This document shows positions 16,701-24,943 of a stretch of 64,000 nucleotides of DNA, in pieces. The notes below the pieces were generated by a model. The model did not search any database. It saw nothing but the letters and a program-made list of their open reading frames with translations, and was not told the DNA's origin. This DNA comes from Kutzneria sp. CA-103260. GTDB lineage: Bacteria; Actinomycetota; Actinomycetes; Mycobacteriales; Pseudonocardiaceae. The number at the start of each line of letters is the position of its first letter. The stretch's first letter is position 1. The DNA lies in contig NZ_CP073318.1 of assembly GCF_018263855.1 (NCBI RefSeq), forward strand, positions 3,720,001 to 3,784,000, written 5' to 3'. Made by a program: the position numbers and the translations under genes.

Positions 16701-18035
16701 ATGTTCGACCGGCGAACCCTGTTGCGGCTCGGTGTCACCGCGAGCGCGGCCGTGCCGCTGATCGGCCTGGCCACGGCCACGACCTCCTCAGCGGCGACAA
16801 CGAGCCGGCCACGCTTCCCCGACAAGTGGTTCCCGGTCACGAGATTCGGCGCCGTCGGTGACGGACAGACCGACGACACCGCGGCCTTGCGCCGTGCCAT
16901 CGAGGCGTGCCACCGCGCCGGCGGGGGCCACGTGCTGGTGACCGACGCCCACGCCACCGGCCCGATCCACCTGCTCAGCAATGTGGACCTGCATCTCGCC
17001 GCGGGCAGTGCGATCAGGTTCAGCACCAACCCCCGCGACTACCTGCCGACAGTCCTCAGCCGCTGGCAGGGCATCGAGTTCATGAACTACTCCCCTCTCG
17101 TCTACGCCCATGGCCAGACCAACATCGCCATCACCGGTTCCGGGGTGCTGGACGGCCAGGCCGGCCCGACCCACTGGTGGGACTGGAAGTCGCTGGGGGA
17201 CAAGGAGTTCCCGCAGTTGGAGGCCCAGGCCGACGCCGGTGTGCCGGTCGCCGGCCGGGTGTTCGGCCAGGGCTTCCACTTCCGGCCGCCGTTCGCGCAG
17301 CCCTATCGCTGCGACCGGGTGCTGATCCAGGGCGTGACCTTCACGAACAGTCCGTTCTGGCACCTCAATCCGGTGCTGTGCACCAACGTCACCGTCGACG
17401 GTGTGACCGTGGACTCCAGCGGCCCCAACACCGACGGCTGCGACCCGGAGTCCTGCGACGGTGTGCTCATCACCGGCTGCTCGTTCAACACCGGCGACGA
17501 CTGCGTCGCCATCAAGTCCGGGCGGAACGCCGACGGCCGTCGGCTGAACGTGCCCTGCCAGAACATCGTGATCGCGCACAGCACCTTCGCCAACGGGCAC
17601 GGCGGCGTGACCATCGGCAGCGAGATGACCGGCGGCGTGCGCAACGTGCACGGCCACGACCTGACGATGAACAGCGCCGGACTGGCCAGCTGCCACCGGA
17701 TCAAGACGAACTCGGTGCGCGGCGGGTTCGTCGAGGCGGTCCTGCTGGAGCGGGTCGCCGTCGGCGCCGTCGCCGGCCCGATGCTGCTCGTCGACTTCGA
17801 CTACGGCGAGGGCGACACCGGCCAACACCTGCCGACGGTGACCGACATCGACCTCGTCGACTGGACCGTCCAGTCATGCGGGCAGGGCTGGCAGATGGCC
17901 GGCTACCAACGGGATCCGATCGGCACGGTGCGCCTGACCAACGTGGCGATCGCCGCCATGTCCGGCGCCAACGTGGCCACCAACGTTCGGGACCTGCGGC
18001 TCGACAACGTGACCATCGGCGGCCGGCCTTGTTGA
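16701..18035 (+). CDS. Tat-exported GH28 family pectinase
   Basis: 444 residues. The N-terminus carries a twin-arginine signal (FDRRTLLRLGVTASAAV), then TRFGAVGDGQTDDTAALRRA, the usual start of GH28 and pectate-lyase-like beta-helices. Catalytic signatures are NTDGCDPES, TGDDCVAIKSG, NGHGGVTIGSE and CHRIKTN. The N-x-D-G-x-D-P-E-S-C form and long loops are typical of exo-acting GH28 enzymes (exo-polygalacturonase or rhamnogalacturonan-type) rather than endo-enzymes. GGAGG precedes the ATG at 16701; a GTG immediately before it is also possible. It pairs with the divergent Sec-exported GH28. Confidence 0.88.
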   Translation: MFDRRTLLRLGVTASAAVPLIGLATATTSSAATTSRPRFPDKWFPVTRFGAVGDGQTDDTAALRRAIEACHRAGGGHVLVTDAHATGPIHLLSNVDLHLAAGSAIRFSTNPRDYLPTVLSRWQGIEFMNYSPLVYAHGQTNIAITGSGVLDGQAGPTHWWDWKSLGDKEFPQLEAQADAGVPVAGRVFGQGFHFRPPFAQPYRCDRVLIQGVTFTNSPFWHLNPVLCTNVTVDGVTVDSSGPNTDGCDPESCDGVLITGCSFNTGDDCVAIKSGRNADGRRLNVPCQNIVIAHSTFANGHGGVTIGSEMTGGVRNVHGHDLTMNSAGLASCHRIKTNSVRGGFVEAVLLERVAVGAVAGPMLLVDFDYGEGDTGQHLPTVTDIDLVDWTVQSCGQGWQMAGYQRDPIGTVRLTNVAIAAMSGANVATNVRDLRLDNVTIGGRPC

Positions 18036-18389
18036 ACGCCTCGTTCCTCAAGCACGAGTTCTTCTTCGAGAAGCTGCAGCAATGAGATGTATGGAGCTTT
18101 GCTCGCACTCCGGAACCGTCCGGTCCCGGCCGGATCCGGGCCGCGATGCGATGCGAGCAAACTCCTGCTGGCCGCGCCCAGCTCGCGTTTCACCCGTGCG
18201 TCAGCCCCCGCCCAAGATCAAGGGACCTTCCTTGACGTTCAACGTCATGAAGGACCCCTTCACGAACTTCAACGTGAGGAAGGGGCCCTTCATGACAAGA
18301 AAAGGGGAGCGCCAGACCGCCGGTTGGTGAAACACGACCTTGCCGGCACGTCCGCCCATGCCGCCTGGTGGTAAGGAACTCCCCCGCCG
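18036..18389. other. Intergenic region between convergent GH28 and GH3 genes
   Basis: No gene is supported in these 354 bases. The notable content is a three-unit 30-bp tandem repeat at 18220-18309, which may act as a bidirectional terminator. Confidence 0.6.
18220..18309. repeat. Three tandem 30-bp units with AAGGGGCCCTT-like cores
   Basis: AAGG recurs at 18220, 18250 and 18280, exactly 30 bp apart. Each unit begins with a near-palindrome (AAGGGACCTT, AAGGACCCCTT, AAGGGGCCCTT). The first two continue with TTCAACGT at the same offset; the third degenerates after CATGAC. The cores can pair with each other, so the transcript could fold into alternative hairpins between two convergent genes. 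I believe similar short repeats are dispersed in Pseudonocardiaceae genomes, but that is recollection and not tested here. Confidence 0.65.
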
Positions 18390-21188
18390 TCACGATCGGA
18401 ACCGGAAGGCGGCGAGCCGGAAGGGCCCGCGCAGGGACAGCGTCAGGTCGTGCACACCGGTCAGCCGCGCCGGTAGCTCGGCGGTGACGGTCGTCCAGGC
18501 ATGGCGGTGGCCGGTGACGGGCACCGGGACAGCCGCCAGCAGCCGACCACCGGCCCGAAACTCCAGCCGGCACGGCCCCTCGTCGCCCGCCCGGGCCACC
18601 TCGGCCTCGACCCGCACCGAGCCGGTCAGGTCGACCGAACGGAACCACAGCTGTGCGGGCACGTTCGGCGACACGGCAGCGACGGCGTCGCCGGCGGTCG
18701 GGCTCTCGTCGACGAGGTCGATGCCGGCGTAGTCGTCGAAATCGGCGGCAGCCGTGCGGCGGTCGACCACCGCACGGGGCTCCGGGGCCGGCCCGGCGAC
18801 CGTCAGCGGCGCGGAAAGCACGACGTCCTCGGCCGAGCGGGCGACGAGCACTTCGTAGGAGCCGGGATCGACGGTGAAGTCGCCGATCGCGACATCCCAG
18901 TGGGCCAGTCGTTCGGCCGGCAGGCGGAACGCGACGTCCTGGCTCTCGCCCGCGCCCAGCCGGATCTTGGCGAAGTCGGCCAGCCGCAGCCGTGGCGCCT
19001 CGTAACGGGCGTCCCGCGCCCGGACGTAGAGCTGCACGACGTCGGTCCCGGCCCGGGCGCCGGTGTTGGCCACGGTCAGCGAAACCTCGACCGAGCCGTG
19101 CTGCCCGATCGCGCCGGTGGACAGCCGCACGTCGCGGTACTCGAACTCGGTGTAGGACAGGCCGTGGCCGAACGGGTACAACGGCGCCGGCCAGTGGTAC
19201 TGGTAGGTCCAACCGGCCTTGATGACGTCGTAGTCGAGCGGATCCGGCAGGATGTCGGTGCCCCGGTACCAGGTCTGCGGCAGCCGGCCGGCCGGGTCGG
19301 CCTCGCCCAGCAGGACGGCGGCCAGCGCGCGGCCGGATTCCTGCCCGCCGTGGGACATCCACACCACGGCGGGCAGGTGCTCCTCGGCCCAGTCGAGGGC
19401 ATAGGGATAACTGCTCATCACGACCAGCGACGTCGCCGGACGGACTTCGGCGACGTTGCGCAGCAACGCTTCCTGCCCCGCCGGCAGCGCGATGTCCGCC
19501 CGGTCCTCGGTCTCGCGGCCGTTGATCATCGGGTGATTGCCCAGCACGACCACCGCGACATCGGCCGCTTCGGCCGCGGCGCGGGCCGCCGCGACGCCGT
19601 CCCGCAGCACCTCGCGGTGCCAGCGCTCGGCGTCCTCGGGCGTCTCGGCGGTGACGGTCCCGTCAGCGGCGGCGTAGCGTCCGGTCAGCACACTGCGCAG
19701 CAGCACCAGGTCGCCGTCGGCTTCCAGGCGGAAGGTCTCCCGCACCTCCCAGCTCTTGAGCACCTCCTTGTCGGCGACGAGCGTGTTGTCGCCCTGGAGG
19801 CTGAGGTAGCGGCCGGTGTCGGCGGAGCGCAGGGTCACCGCGCCGCCGCCCCAGTCGACTACGTCGAAGGCCATCCCGCCGAGCAGTTCGCCGGTGGCCC
19901 GCGAACGCAGCGCGACACGGTCCGATCCGTCCACACAGGACACTTTGCCGAGTCGTTCGGCGAGACCAGCCGCCACAGTGATCCGGTACGGCATCGTGCC
20001 GCTGTACCAGTCCTCGCACAGCGTGTCCGCCAACGGACCGATGACCGCGATCCTCGGCGCGCGGGCGGCGTCCAGCGGCAGCAAGCCCTCGTTGCGCAGC
20101 AGCACAACGGATTCGGTCGCGGACCGCAGCGCCAGCTCGCGGTGCTCGGCGCAGTCGATCACGTCGGGGCCGATCGACGCGTACGGGTCGACGCTTGGGT
20201 CGAATTCGCCGAGCCGGAAGCGGACCAGCAGCTGCCGGCGCACCGCACGGTCCACATCGGACATGCCGATCAGACCGCGTCGCAGCGCCTCGCGCAGCCG
20301 GCCGATCGACACGTCGCTGTCCTCGCCGTGGTCGGTGAAACTGTCGATACCGGCGCGGAGCGCGGCCGCGTGGGCCTGTGCGTGGTCGTCGAAGTAGTGC
20401 TCGACGTCGACGAGATTGGACGGCGCTTCGGCATCGCTGACCACGAACAACTCGTGGTCAGCCCAGTAGCGCAGTTCGGTCTCGATGAGCGGGCTGACGT
20501 GGCAGGGCCGTCCGTTGACGAGGTTGTAGGCCGCCATCGCGCCGGTGACCGCGCCGGATTCGACAACCGGGCGGAAGGCGGCCAGGTCGTACTCCTGGAG
20601 CACCCGGGCCCGGACGGCCGAGGAGGTGACGCAGCGGTCGTCCTCGTTGTTGTACGCCAGGAAATGCTTCACCACCGGGGCCGTGCGCAGGAACGTCGGG
20701 TGGTCCCCGGCCAGGCCCCGGCAGTAGGCGACGGCCAGCCGCGAAGTGTGCACCGGGTCCTCGGAGTAGCCCTCCTCGTTGCGTCCCCAACGCGGGTCCC
20801 GCAGCAGGTTCACCACGGGCGCCCAGGCCTGCAGGCTGTTGGCCCCGGTGCCGACCGTGGGCGGCCGGTGGTAGTGGAAGGCCCGCAGTTCGGTCGACAC
20901 GGCTTCGGCGACGCGACGCACCAGATCCTCGTCCCAGGTCGCGCCCAGCCCGACCGCTTGCGGGAAGACGGTCGCCACGCCGAGCCAGGCAACACCGTGC
21001 AGCGCCTCGGATCCGGTGCGAAACGCGGCGACACCGAGCCGTGGAATCGCCGGCGCGTACTGGTGCAGCATCGCCAGCCGCTCATCGAACGCGAGCCGGC
21101 GGAGCAGGTCGTCGATGCGCTTGTCCAGATCCAGTGTCGGGTCGCGGAAAGGCAGCCGCTCGACGGCGGCAGCGGGCAGCGAACTCAC
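18390..21188 (-). CDS. Cytosolic GH3 glycosidase with inserted trefoil-like module and CBM6-like tail
   Basis: 932 residues, no signal peptide. The GH3 (alpha/beta)8 domain includes RDPRWGRNEEGYSEDP and the nucleophile Asp at ~252 in VVSDAEAPSN. The alpha/beta sandwich (VVVLGNHPMINGRETEDRAD) and a fibronectin-like domain follow. Residues ~420-528 are an insertion with repeated TLRSADTGRYLSLQG / LLRSVLTGRYAAADG units resembling half of a beta-trefoil or fascin fold. The C-terminal ~130 residues resemble CBM6. Likely role: beta-glucosidase or beta-xylosidase on imported oligosaccharides. GTG 21188 is preceded by GAGGGG. It is divergent from the sugar-transport operon and shares LacI-type operators with it. 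Confidence 0.85.
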   Translation of the reverse strand: MSSLPAAAVERLPFRDPTLDLDKRIDDLLRRLAFDERLAMLHQYAPAIPRLGVAAFRTGSEALHGVAWLGVATVFPQAVGLGATWDEDLVRRVAEAVSTELRAFHYHRPPTVGTGANSLQAWAPVVNLLRDPRWGRNEEGYSEDPVHTSRLAVAYCRGLAGDHPTFLRTAPVVKHFLAYNNEDDRCVTSSAVRARVLQEYDLAAFRPVVESGAVTGAMAAYNLVNGRPCHVSPLIETELRYWADHELFVVSDAEAPSNLVDVEHYFDDHAQAHAAALRAGIDSFTDHGEDSDVSIGRLREALRRGLIGMSDVDRAVRRQLLVRFRLGEFDPSVDPYASIGPDVIDCAEHRELALRSATESVVLLRNEGLLPLDAARAPRIAVIGPLADTLCEDWYSGTMPYRITVAAGLAERLGKVSCVDGSDRVALRSRATGELLGGMAFDVVDWGGGAVTLRSADTGRYLSLQGDNTLVADKEVLKSWEVRETFRLEADGDLVLLRSVLTGRYAAADGTVTAETPEDAERWHREVLRDGVAAARAAAEAADVAVVVLGNHPMINGRETEDRADIALPAGQEALLRNVAEVRPATSLVVMSSYPYALDWAEEHLPAVVWMSHGGQESGRALAAVLLGEADPAGRLPQTWYRGTDILPDPLDYDVIKAGWTYQYHWPAPLYPFGHGLSYTEFEYRDVRLSTGAIGQHGSVEVSLTVANTGARAGTDVVQLYVRARDARYEAPRLRLADFAKIRLGAGESQDVAFRLPAERLAHWDVAIGDFTVDPGSYEVLVARSAEDVVLSAPLTVAGPAPEPRAVVDRRTAAADFDDYAGIDLVDESPTAGDAVAAVSPNVPAQLWFRSVDLTGSVRVEAEVARAGDEGPCRLEFRAGGRLLAAVPVPVTGHRHAWTTVTAELPARLTGVHDLTLSLRGPFRLAAFRFRS

Positions 21189-21216
21189 GTGGGATACCCC
21201 TCGGGGAGCAGAGAAG

Positions 21217-21231
21217 TTGGAGCGTTTCGAC
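21217..21231. promoter_or_regulatory. LacI-type operator copy 1 (GH3/xyloglucan locus)
   Basis: TTGGAGCGTTTCGAC lies 28 bp upstream of the GH3 start codon. It matches 12 of 15 bases of the copy at 21337-21351 and has the AGCG(C/T)T core common in LacI-family sites. The LacI gene in the same operon is the obvious candidate regulator. Confidence 0.6.
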
Positions 21232-21274
21232 GGTGGCACGCGCCGACAGGGCTGTCAACGAGGCAGGTCAGTGC

Positions 21275-21314
21275 GTTTTCCGGACTTGTCGAAAGGCTTG
21301 TCGAAGAGGAAAAC
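21275..21314. repeat. Inverted repeat enclosing a 9-bp direct repeat
   Basis: GTTTTCC (21275-21281) and GGAAAAC (21308-21314) enclose CTTGTCGAA at 21285-21293 and again at 21297-21305, a 12-bp period. It lies between the two operator-like sites and is probably part of the same regulatory region. Confidence 0.45.
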
Positions 21315-21336
21315 GGCCCGCTACGGTCGCCGTCGA

Positions 21337-21351
21337 TTCAAGCGCTTCGAC
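21337..21351. promoter_or_regulatory. LacI-type operator copy 2 (transport operon side)
   Basis: TTCAAGCGCTTCGAC lies 27 bp upstream of the binding-protein start and is quasi-palindromic around GCGC. Together with copy 1 it brackets the divergent promoter, with 120 bp between equivalent positions, a distance that would allow looping. Confidence 0.6.
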
Positions 21352-21378
21352 ACTTCAACGGAGAAGGGCCGCCGCAGC

Positions 21379-23058
21379 ATGGTCAACGAGTTGAATCGCA
21401 GACGCTTCCTCGGCACCGCCGCGTCGATCGCCGGGGCCACCGCAGTGGCGCCGCTGCTGTCGGCCTGCGGCGGTGGCAACCAGCAGACTGCCGGCGTCAA
21501 CAGCGAAGCCGGGCTCAAGGCGGCGTTGCCGGCGTACGTGCCGAGCACGCCGGTCAAGCCGGACATCCCGTCGGTGGCGGGCGGTCCGGACGTGATGACC
21601 GATCCCGGCTTCCTCAGCTACCCGGCCAACCCGGTCGCCACCGTCTCCGGCAAGCCGGGCAAGGGCGGCAGCTACACCGCCGTCACGCCGCTGTGGGGCA
21701 CCGTGCCGCCGGCCGGCAACTCCTTCTACCAGGCCATGAACATGGCGCTGGGCGTCACCCTGACGATGAAGCCGGCCGACGGCAACAACTACAACACGAT
21801 CATCCCGACGATGACCGCCGCCCGGCAGCTGCCGGACTGGGTCAACCTGCCGAGCTGGTGGAACCCCAACTTCAACGTGGGCGAGCTCGCCGGCACGCAG
21901 CTGGCCGACCTGACGCCGTACCTGTCCGGCGACAACATCAAGAAGTACCCGAACCTCGCGTCCATCCCCACCGCCGCGTGGCGGGCCGGCGCCTGGGGCG
22001 ACAAGCTGTACGGCATCCCGTCCTTCTCCAGCGGCTTCACCATCGCCGGCACGGTCTTCTTCCGCCGCGACCTGTTCGACGCCAAGGGCATCACCGCCGA
22101 TCAGGTCCGCTCGGCCGACGACCTGATGAATCTGGGCAAGGAGCTGACCGACGCCAAGGCCGGCGTCTGGGCGTTCGACGACGTGTGGACCTACCTGTTC
22201 CCGTCCTGGAACCTGCCGCTGAAGTGGGCGGTCCAGGACGGCAAGCTGGTGCACAAGTACGAGCTGCCGGCATTCCTGGACGCGATGGAATGGCACTACC
22301 GGCTGGCGACCTCCGGCTACATGCACCCGGACGCGATCGCCGGCGACAACGTCAACGCCGTCACTCGGTTCTACGCCGGCAAGACGCTGATCCAGGGCGG
22401 TGGCACCGGCGCGTGGAACCTCGCCGACTACCAGTCCGGCACGGCCGCGACCCCGAGCTACCGGCGCGGCGCGTTCAACGCCCTGGCCGCCGACGGGAAG
22501 TCCACGCCGCGCTTCTTCCTCGGCCCCGCCACCAACATGATCAGCTACCTGAACAAGAACCTGAAGCCCGACCAGATCGAGGAGCTGCTGGCGGTCGCCA
22601 ACTACCTGGCCGCCCCCTACGGCACCGCCGAGTACACGATGGTCAACTTCGGCGTCGAGGGCACGCACTTCACCCGGCAGAACGGCGTGCCGACCGCCAC
22701 CGACGAGGGAAAGAAGGACGTGCAGGCGCAGACCTACCCGTTCCTGGCCTCCCCGCCGTCGGTGATCAGCAACCCGGGTGGGGACATCGTCACCAAGGAC
22801 TACACGGCCTGGCAGGCCGCCAACGTGAAGGCGCTGACCAAGCCGGTCTTCTGGAGCATGAACTTCAGCATGCCGCAGTCGCTGGCCACCGCCGACGCCG
22901 CGCAGGCCGTCGAGGACACCGTGAAGGACTGCTACCACGGCAAGAAGAAGGTCTCGGACGTGCAGGCCGCGATCGCCACTTGGAAGTCGAACGGCGGCGA
23001 CCGGCTCAAGCAGTGGATGACCGACAACGTGCTCAACAAGTACGGCACCGGCCAGTGA
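21379..23058 (+). CDS. Tat lipoprotein sugar-binding protein, LplA-like CUT1 family
   Basis: 559 residues. A twin-arginine signal (LNRRRFLGTAAS) and the lipobox LLSAC make this a Tat-exported lipoprotein. The large solute-binding domain fits the LplA/LipO-type proteins that bind plant cell-wall oligosaccharides. It captures the substrate outside the membrane for the two permeases immediately downstream. The ATG at 21379 opens an operon of eight genes that runs to 33198. The following permease GTG overlaps its stop (GTGA), indicating translational coupling. No ATPase gene accompanies it. Confidence 0.88.
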   Translation: MVNELNRRRFLGTAASIAGATAVAPLLSACGGGNQQTAGVNSEAGLKAALPAYVPSTPVKPDIPSVAGGPDVMTDPGFLSYPANPVATVSGKPGKGGSYTAVTPLWGTVPPAGNSFYQAMNMALGVTLTMKPADGNNYNTIIPTMTAARQLPDWVNLPSWWNPNFNVGELAGTQLADLTPYLSGDNIKKYPNLASIPTAAWRAGAWGDKLYGIPSFSSGFTIAGTVFFRRDLFDAKGITADQVRSADDLMNLGKELTDAKAGVWAFDDVWTYLFPSWNLPLKWAVQDGKLVHKYELPAFLDAMEWHYRLATSGYMHPDAIAGDNVNAVTRFYAGKTLIQGGGTGAWNLADYQSGTAATPSYRRGAFNALAADGKSTPRFFLGPATNMISYLNKNLKPDQIEELLAVANYLAAPYGTAEYTMVNFGVEGTHFTRQNGVPTATDEGKKDVQAQTYPFLASPPSVISNPGGDIVTKDYTAWQAANVKALTKPVFWSMNFSMPQSLATADAAQAVEDTVKDCYHGKKKVSDVQAAIATWKSNGGDRLKQWMTDNVLNKYGTGQ

Positions 23059-23969
23059 GCAGCCAGACCTGGCGGACCAGGCTGCGGCGGGACCGCAGCC
23101 TGCTGCTGATGACCGTGCCGGCGGTGGTGCTGCTGGTGGTCTTCAACTACGTGCCGCTGTCCGGCCTGCTCACCGCGTTCCAGGACTACGACCCGCTGGT
23201 CGGCGTGTGGCAGAGCGACTGGGTCGGGTTCGACCAGTTCCGCCAGCTGTTCGGCGACCCGCTGTTCTGGGAGGCGCTGCGCAACACGCTCTACCTCAGC
23301 TTCGTGCAGCTGGTGCTGTTCTTCCCGGTCCCGATCGCGCTGGCGCTGCTGCTCAACTCCGTGTTGTCCGAGCGGATCCGCAACTTCGTGCAGTCCGTGG
23401 TCTACCTGCCGCACTTCTTCTCGTGGGTGCTGGCCATCACGATCTTCCAGCAGATGCTCGGCGGGGCCGGCGTGCTCAACCAGTTCCTGCGCGGGCACGA
23501 CCTCGGCGCCTGGGACCTGATGACCAACCCGGGCACCTTCGCGCTGCTGGTCACCTCCCAGGCCGTGTGGAAGGAAGCCGGCTGGAGCATCATCGTGTTC
23601 CTGGCCGCGCTGGCCGCGATCAACACCGACATGTACGAGGCGGCCGCGGTGGACGGCGCCGGCCGGTGGCGGCGGATGTGGCACATCACCCTGCCCGGCC
23701 TGCGCGGGGTGATCGTGCTGATGTTGGTGCTACGCCTGGGCAACGCGCTGACCGTGGGCTTCGAGCAGTTCCTGATCCAGCGGGACGCGGTCGGCCACGA
23801 CGCCGCCGACGTGCTGGACACGTTCTCCTTCTACTACGGCATCGCCACCGGCAACTACAGCTACGGCGCGGCGGCGGGCTTGTTCAAGAGCGTCATCTCG
23901 TTGCTGCTCATCTGGGGCGCCAACCGGTTGGCGCACGCGTTCGGGGAGGACGGCTTGTACCGCCGATGA
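23055..23969 (+). CDS. CUT1 sugar ABC transporter permease, LplB-like
   Basis: 304 residues with about six membrane helices. The EAA loop that contacts the ATPase is visible as YEAAAVDGAGRWRRMWHITL. The start is GTG 23055, overlapping the binding-protein stop by four bases; its own stop overlaps the next ATG in the same way. It forms the oligosaccharide channel together with the downstream permease. Similar LplB/YtcP-type pairs transport pectin- or xyloglucan-derived oligosaccharides. Confidence 0.9.
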   Translation: MSSQTWRTRLRRDRSLLLMTVPAVVLLVVFNYVPLSGLLTAFQDYDPLVGVWQSDWVGFDQFRQLFGDPLFWEALRNTLYLSFVQLVLFFPVPIALALLLNSVLSERIRNFVQSVVYLPHFFSWVLAITIFQQMLGGAGVLNQFLRGHDLGAWDLMTNPGTFALLVTSQAVWKEAGWSIIVFLAALAAINTDMYEAAAVDGAGRWRRMWHITLPGLRGVIVLMLVLRLGNALTVGFEQFLIQRDAVGHDAADVLDTFSFYYGIATGNYSYGAAAGLFKSVISLLLIWGANRLAHAFGEDGLYRR

Positions 23970-24916
23970 CACTCATGATCGAACGGCCCGCCGCCGCGCC
24001 GGCCGCACCGCGCGCCGGCACGGGACGGCCGGCCTGGGAGGAGCCGCCGACGACCGTCGGCCAGGCCGCGAAGGGCCTGACCCTCGGCGGAATGCTGGCG
24101 GTCGTCCTCGTGCCGCTGTGGATCATCGTGGTCACCAGCCTGTCCACACCGGGCGCCATCAACCGCGCTGGTGGCCTGGTGATCTGGCCGGACGGGCTGA
24201 CCATCGAGCCGTACCGGGAGATGCTCAGCGACTCGACCGTACGCACGTCGCTGCTGGTCAGCCTGGGCATCACCGTGATCGGCACGGCGGTGTCGATGGC
24301 CGTGTCGGTGCTGTGCGCCTACGGCCTGTCCCGGCCGCGCTCGCTCGGCCACCGGGTCATCCTGATCACGCTGGTCGTCACCATGTTCGTCAGCGGCGGC
24401 CTGATCCCCACCTTCCTCGTCGTCACCGGCCTCGGCGGCTACGACCAGTGGTGGGCGCTGATCCTGCCCAGCGCCGTGTCGGTGTTCAACATCCTGGTGC
24501 TGCGGTCGTTCTACTCGGGCACCTCCGCCGAGCTGATCGACGCGGCCCGGATGGACGGCGCCGGCGACTGGCGGATCCTGTGGTCCATCGTGCTGCCCAC
24601 CTCGCGCGCCGTCACCGCGGTGATCGCGCTGTTCTACGCGGTCGGCTACTGGAACTCGTTCTTCAACGTGATGCTCTACATGCCGACCGACAGCGAGAAG
24701 TGGCCGCTGCAGTACGTCCTGCTGACCTTCGTCAACCGCGGCAACGGCCTGCCGGGCTCGGTCAACTCCGGCTTCGGCAGCACCCACGCCCAGACCGCGC
24801 CGCTGTCGCTGCAGATGGCGGTGGTGGTGTTGACGCTGGTGCCGCTGCTGATCGTGTACCCGTTCATGCAGAAGCACTTCCGCACCGGTGTGCTGACCGG
24901 TGCGATCAAGGGCTGA
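23966..24916 (+). CDS. CUT1 sugar ABC transporter permease, YtcP/LplC-like
   Basis: 316 residues with six predicted membrane helices and an EAA-type loop (IDAARMDGAGDWRILWSIVL). ATG 23966 overlaps the preceding stop (ATGA); ATG 23975 is an alternative. It is the partner of the upstream permease. Because no ATP-binding protein is encoded in the operon, a shared MsiK-type ATPase encoded elsewhere must energise it, as known for many actinobacterial sugar importers. Confidence 0.9.
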   Translation: MTLMIERPAAAPAAPRAGTGRPAWEEPPTTVGQAAKGLTLGGMLAVVLVPLWIIVVTSLSTPGAINRAGGLVIWPDGLTIEPYREMLSDSTVRTSLLVSLGITVIGTAVSMAVSVLCAYGLSRPRSLGHRVILITLVVTMFVSGGLIPTFLVVTGLGGYDQWWALILPSAVSVFNILVLRSFYSGTSAELIDAARMDGAGDWRILWSIVLPTSRAVTAVIALFYAVGYWNSFFNVMLYMPTDSEKWPLQYVLLTFVNRGNGLPGSVNSGFGSTHAQTAPLSLQMAVVVLTLVPLLIVYPFMQKHFRTGVLTGAIKG

Positions 24917-24943
24917 CCGACCGAGGAACCAGGAGCACCACCG

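Noticed and set aside
18220-18309. CRISPR-like tandem units
   Set aside because: Units are directly abutting at 30-bp period without unique spacers, only three copies, no cas genes.
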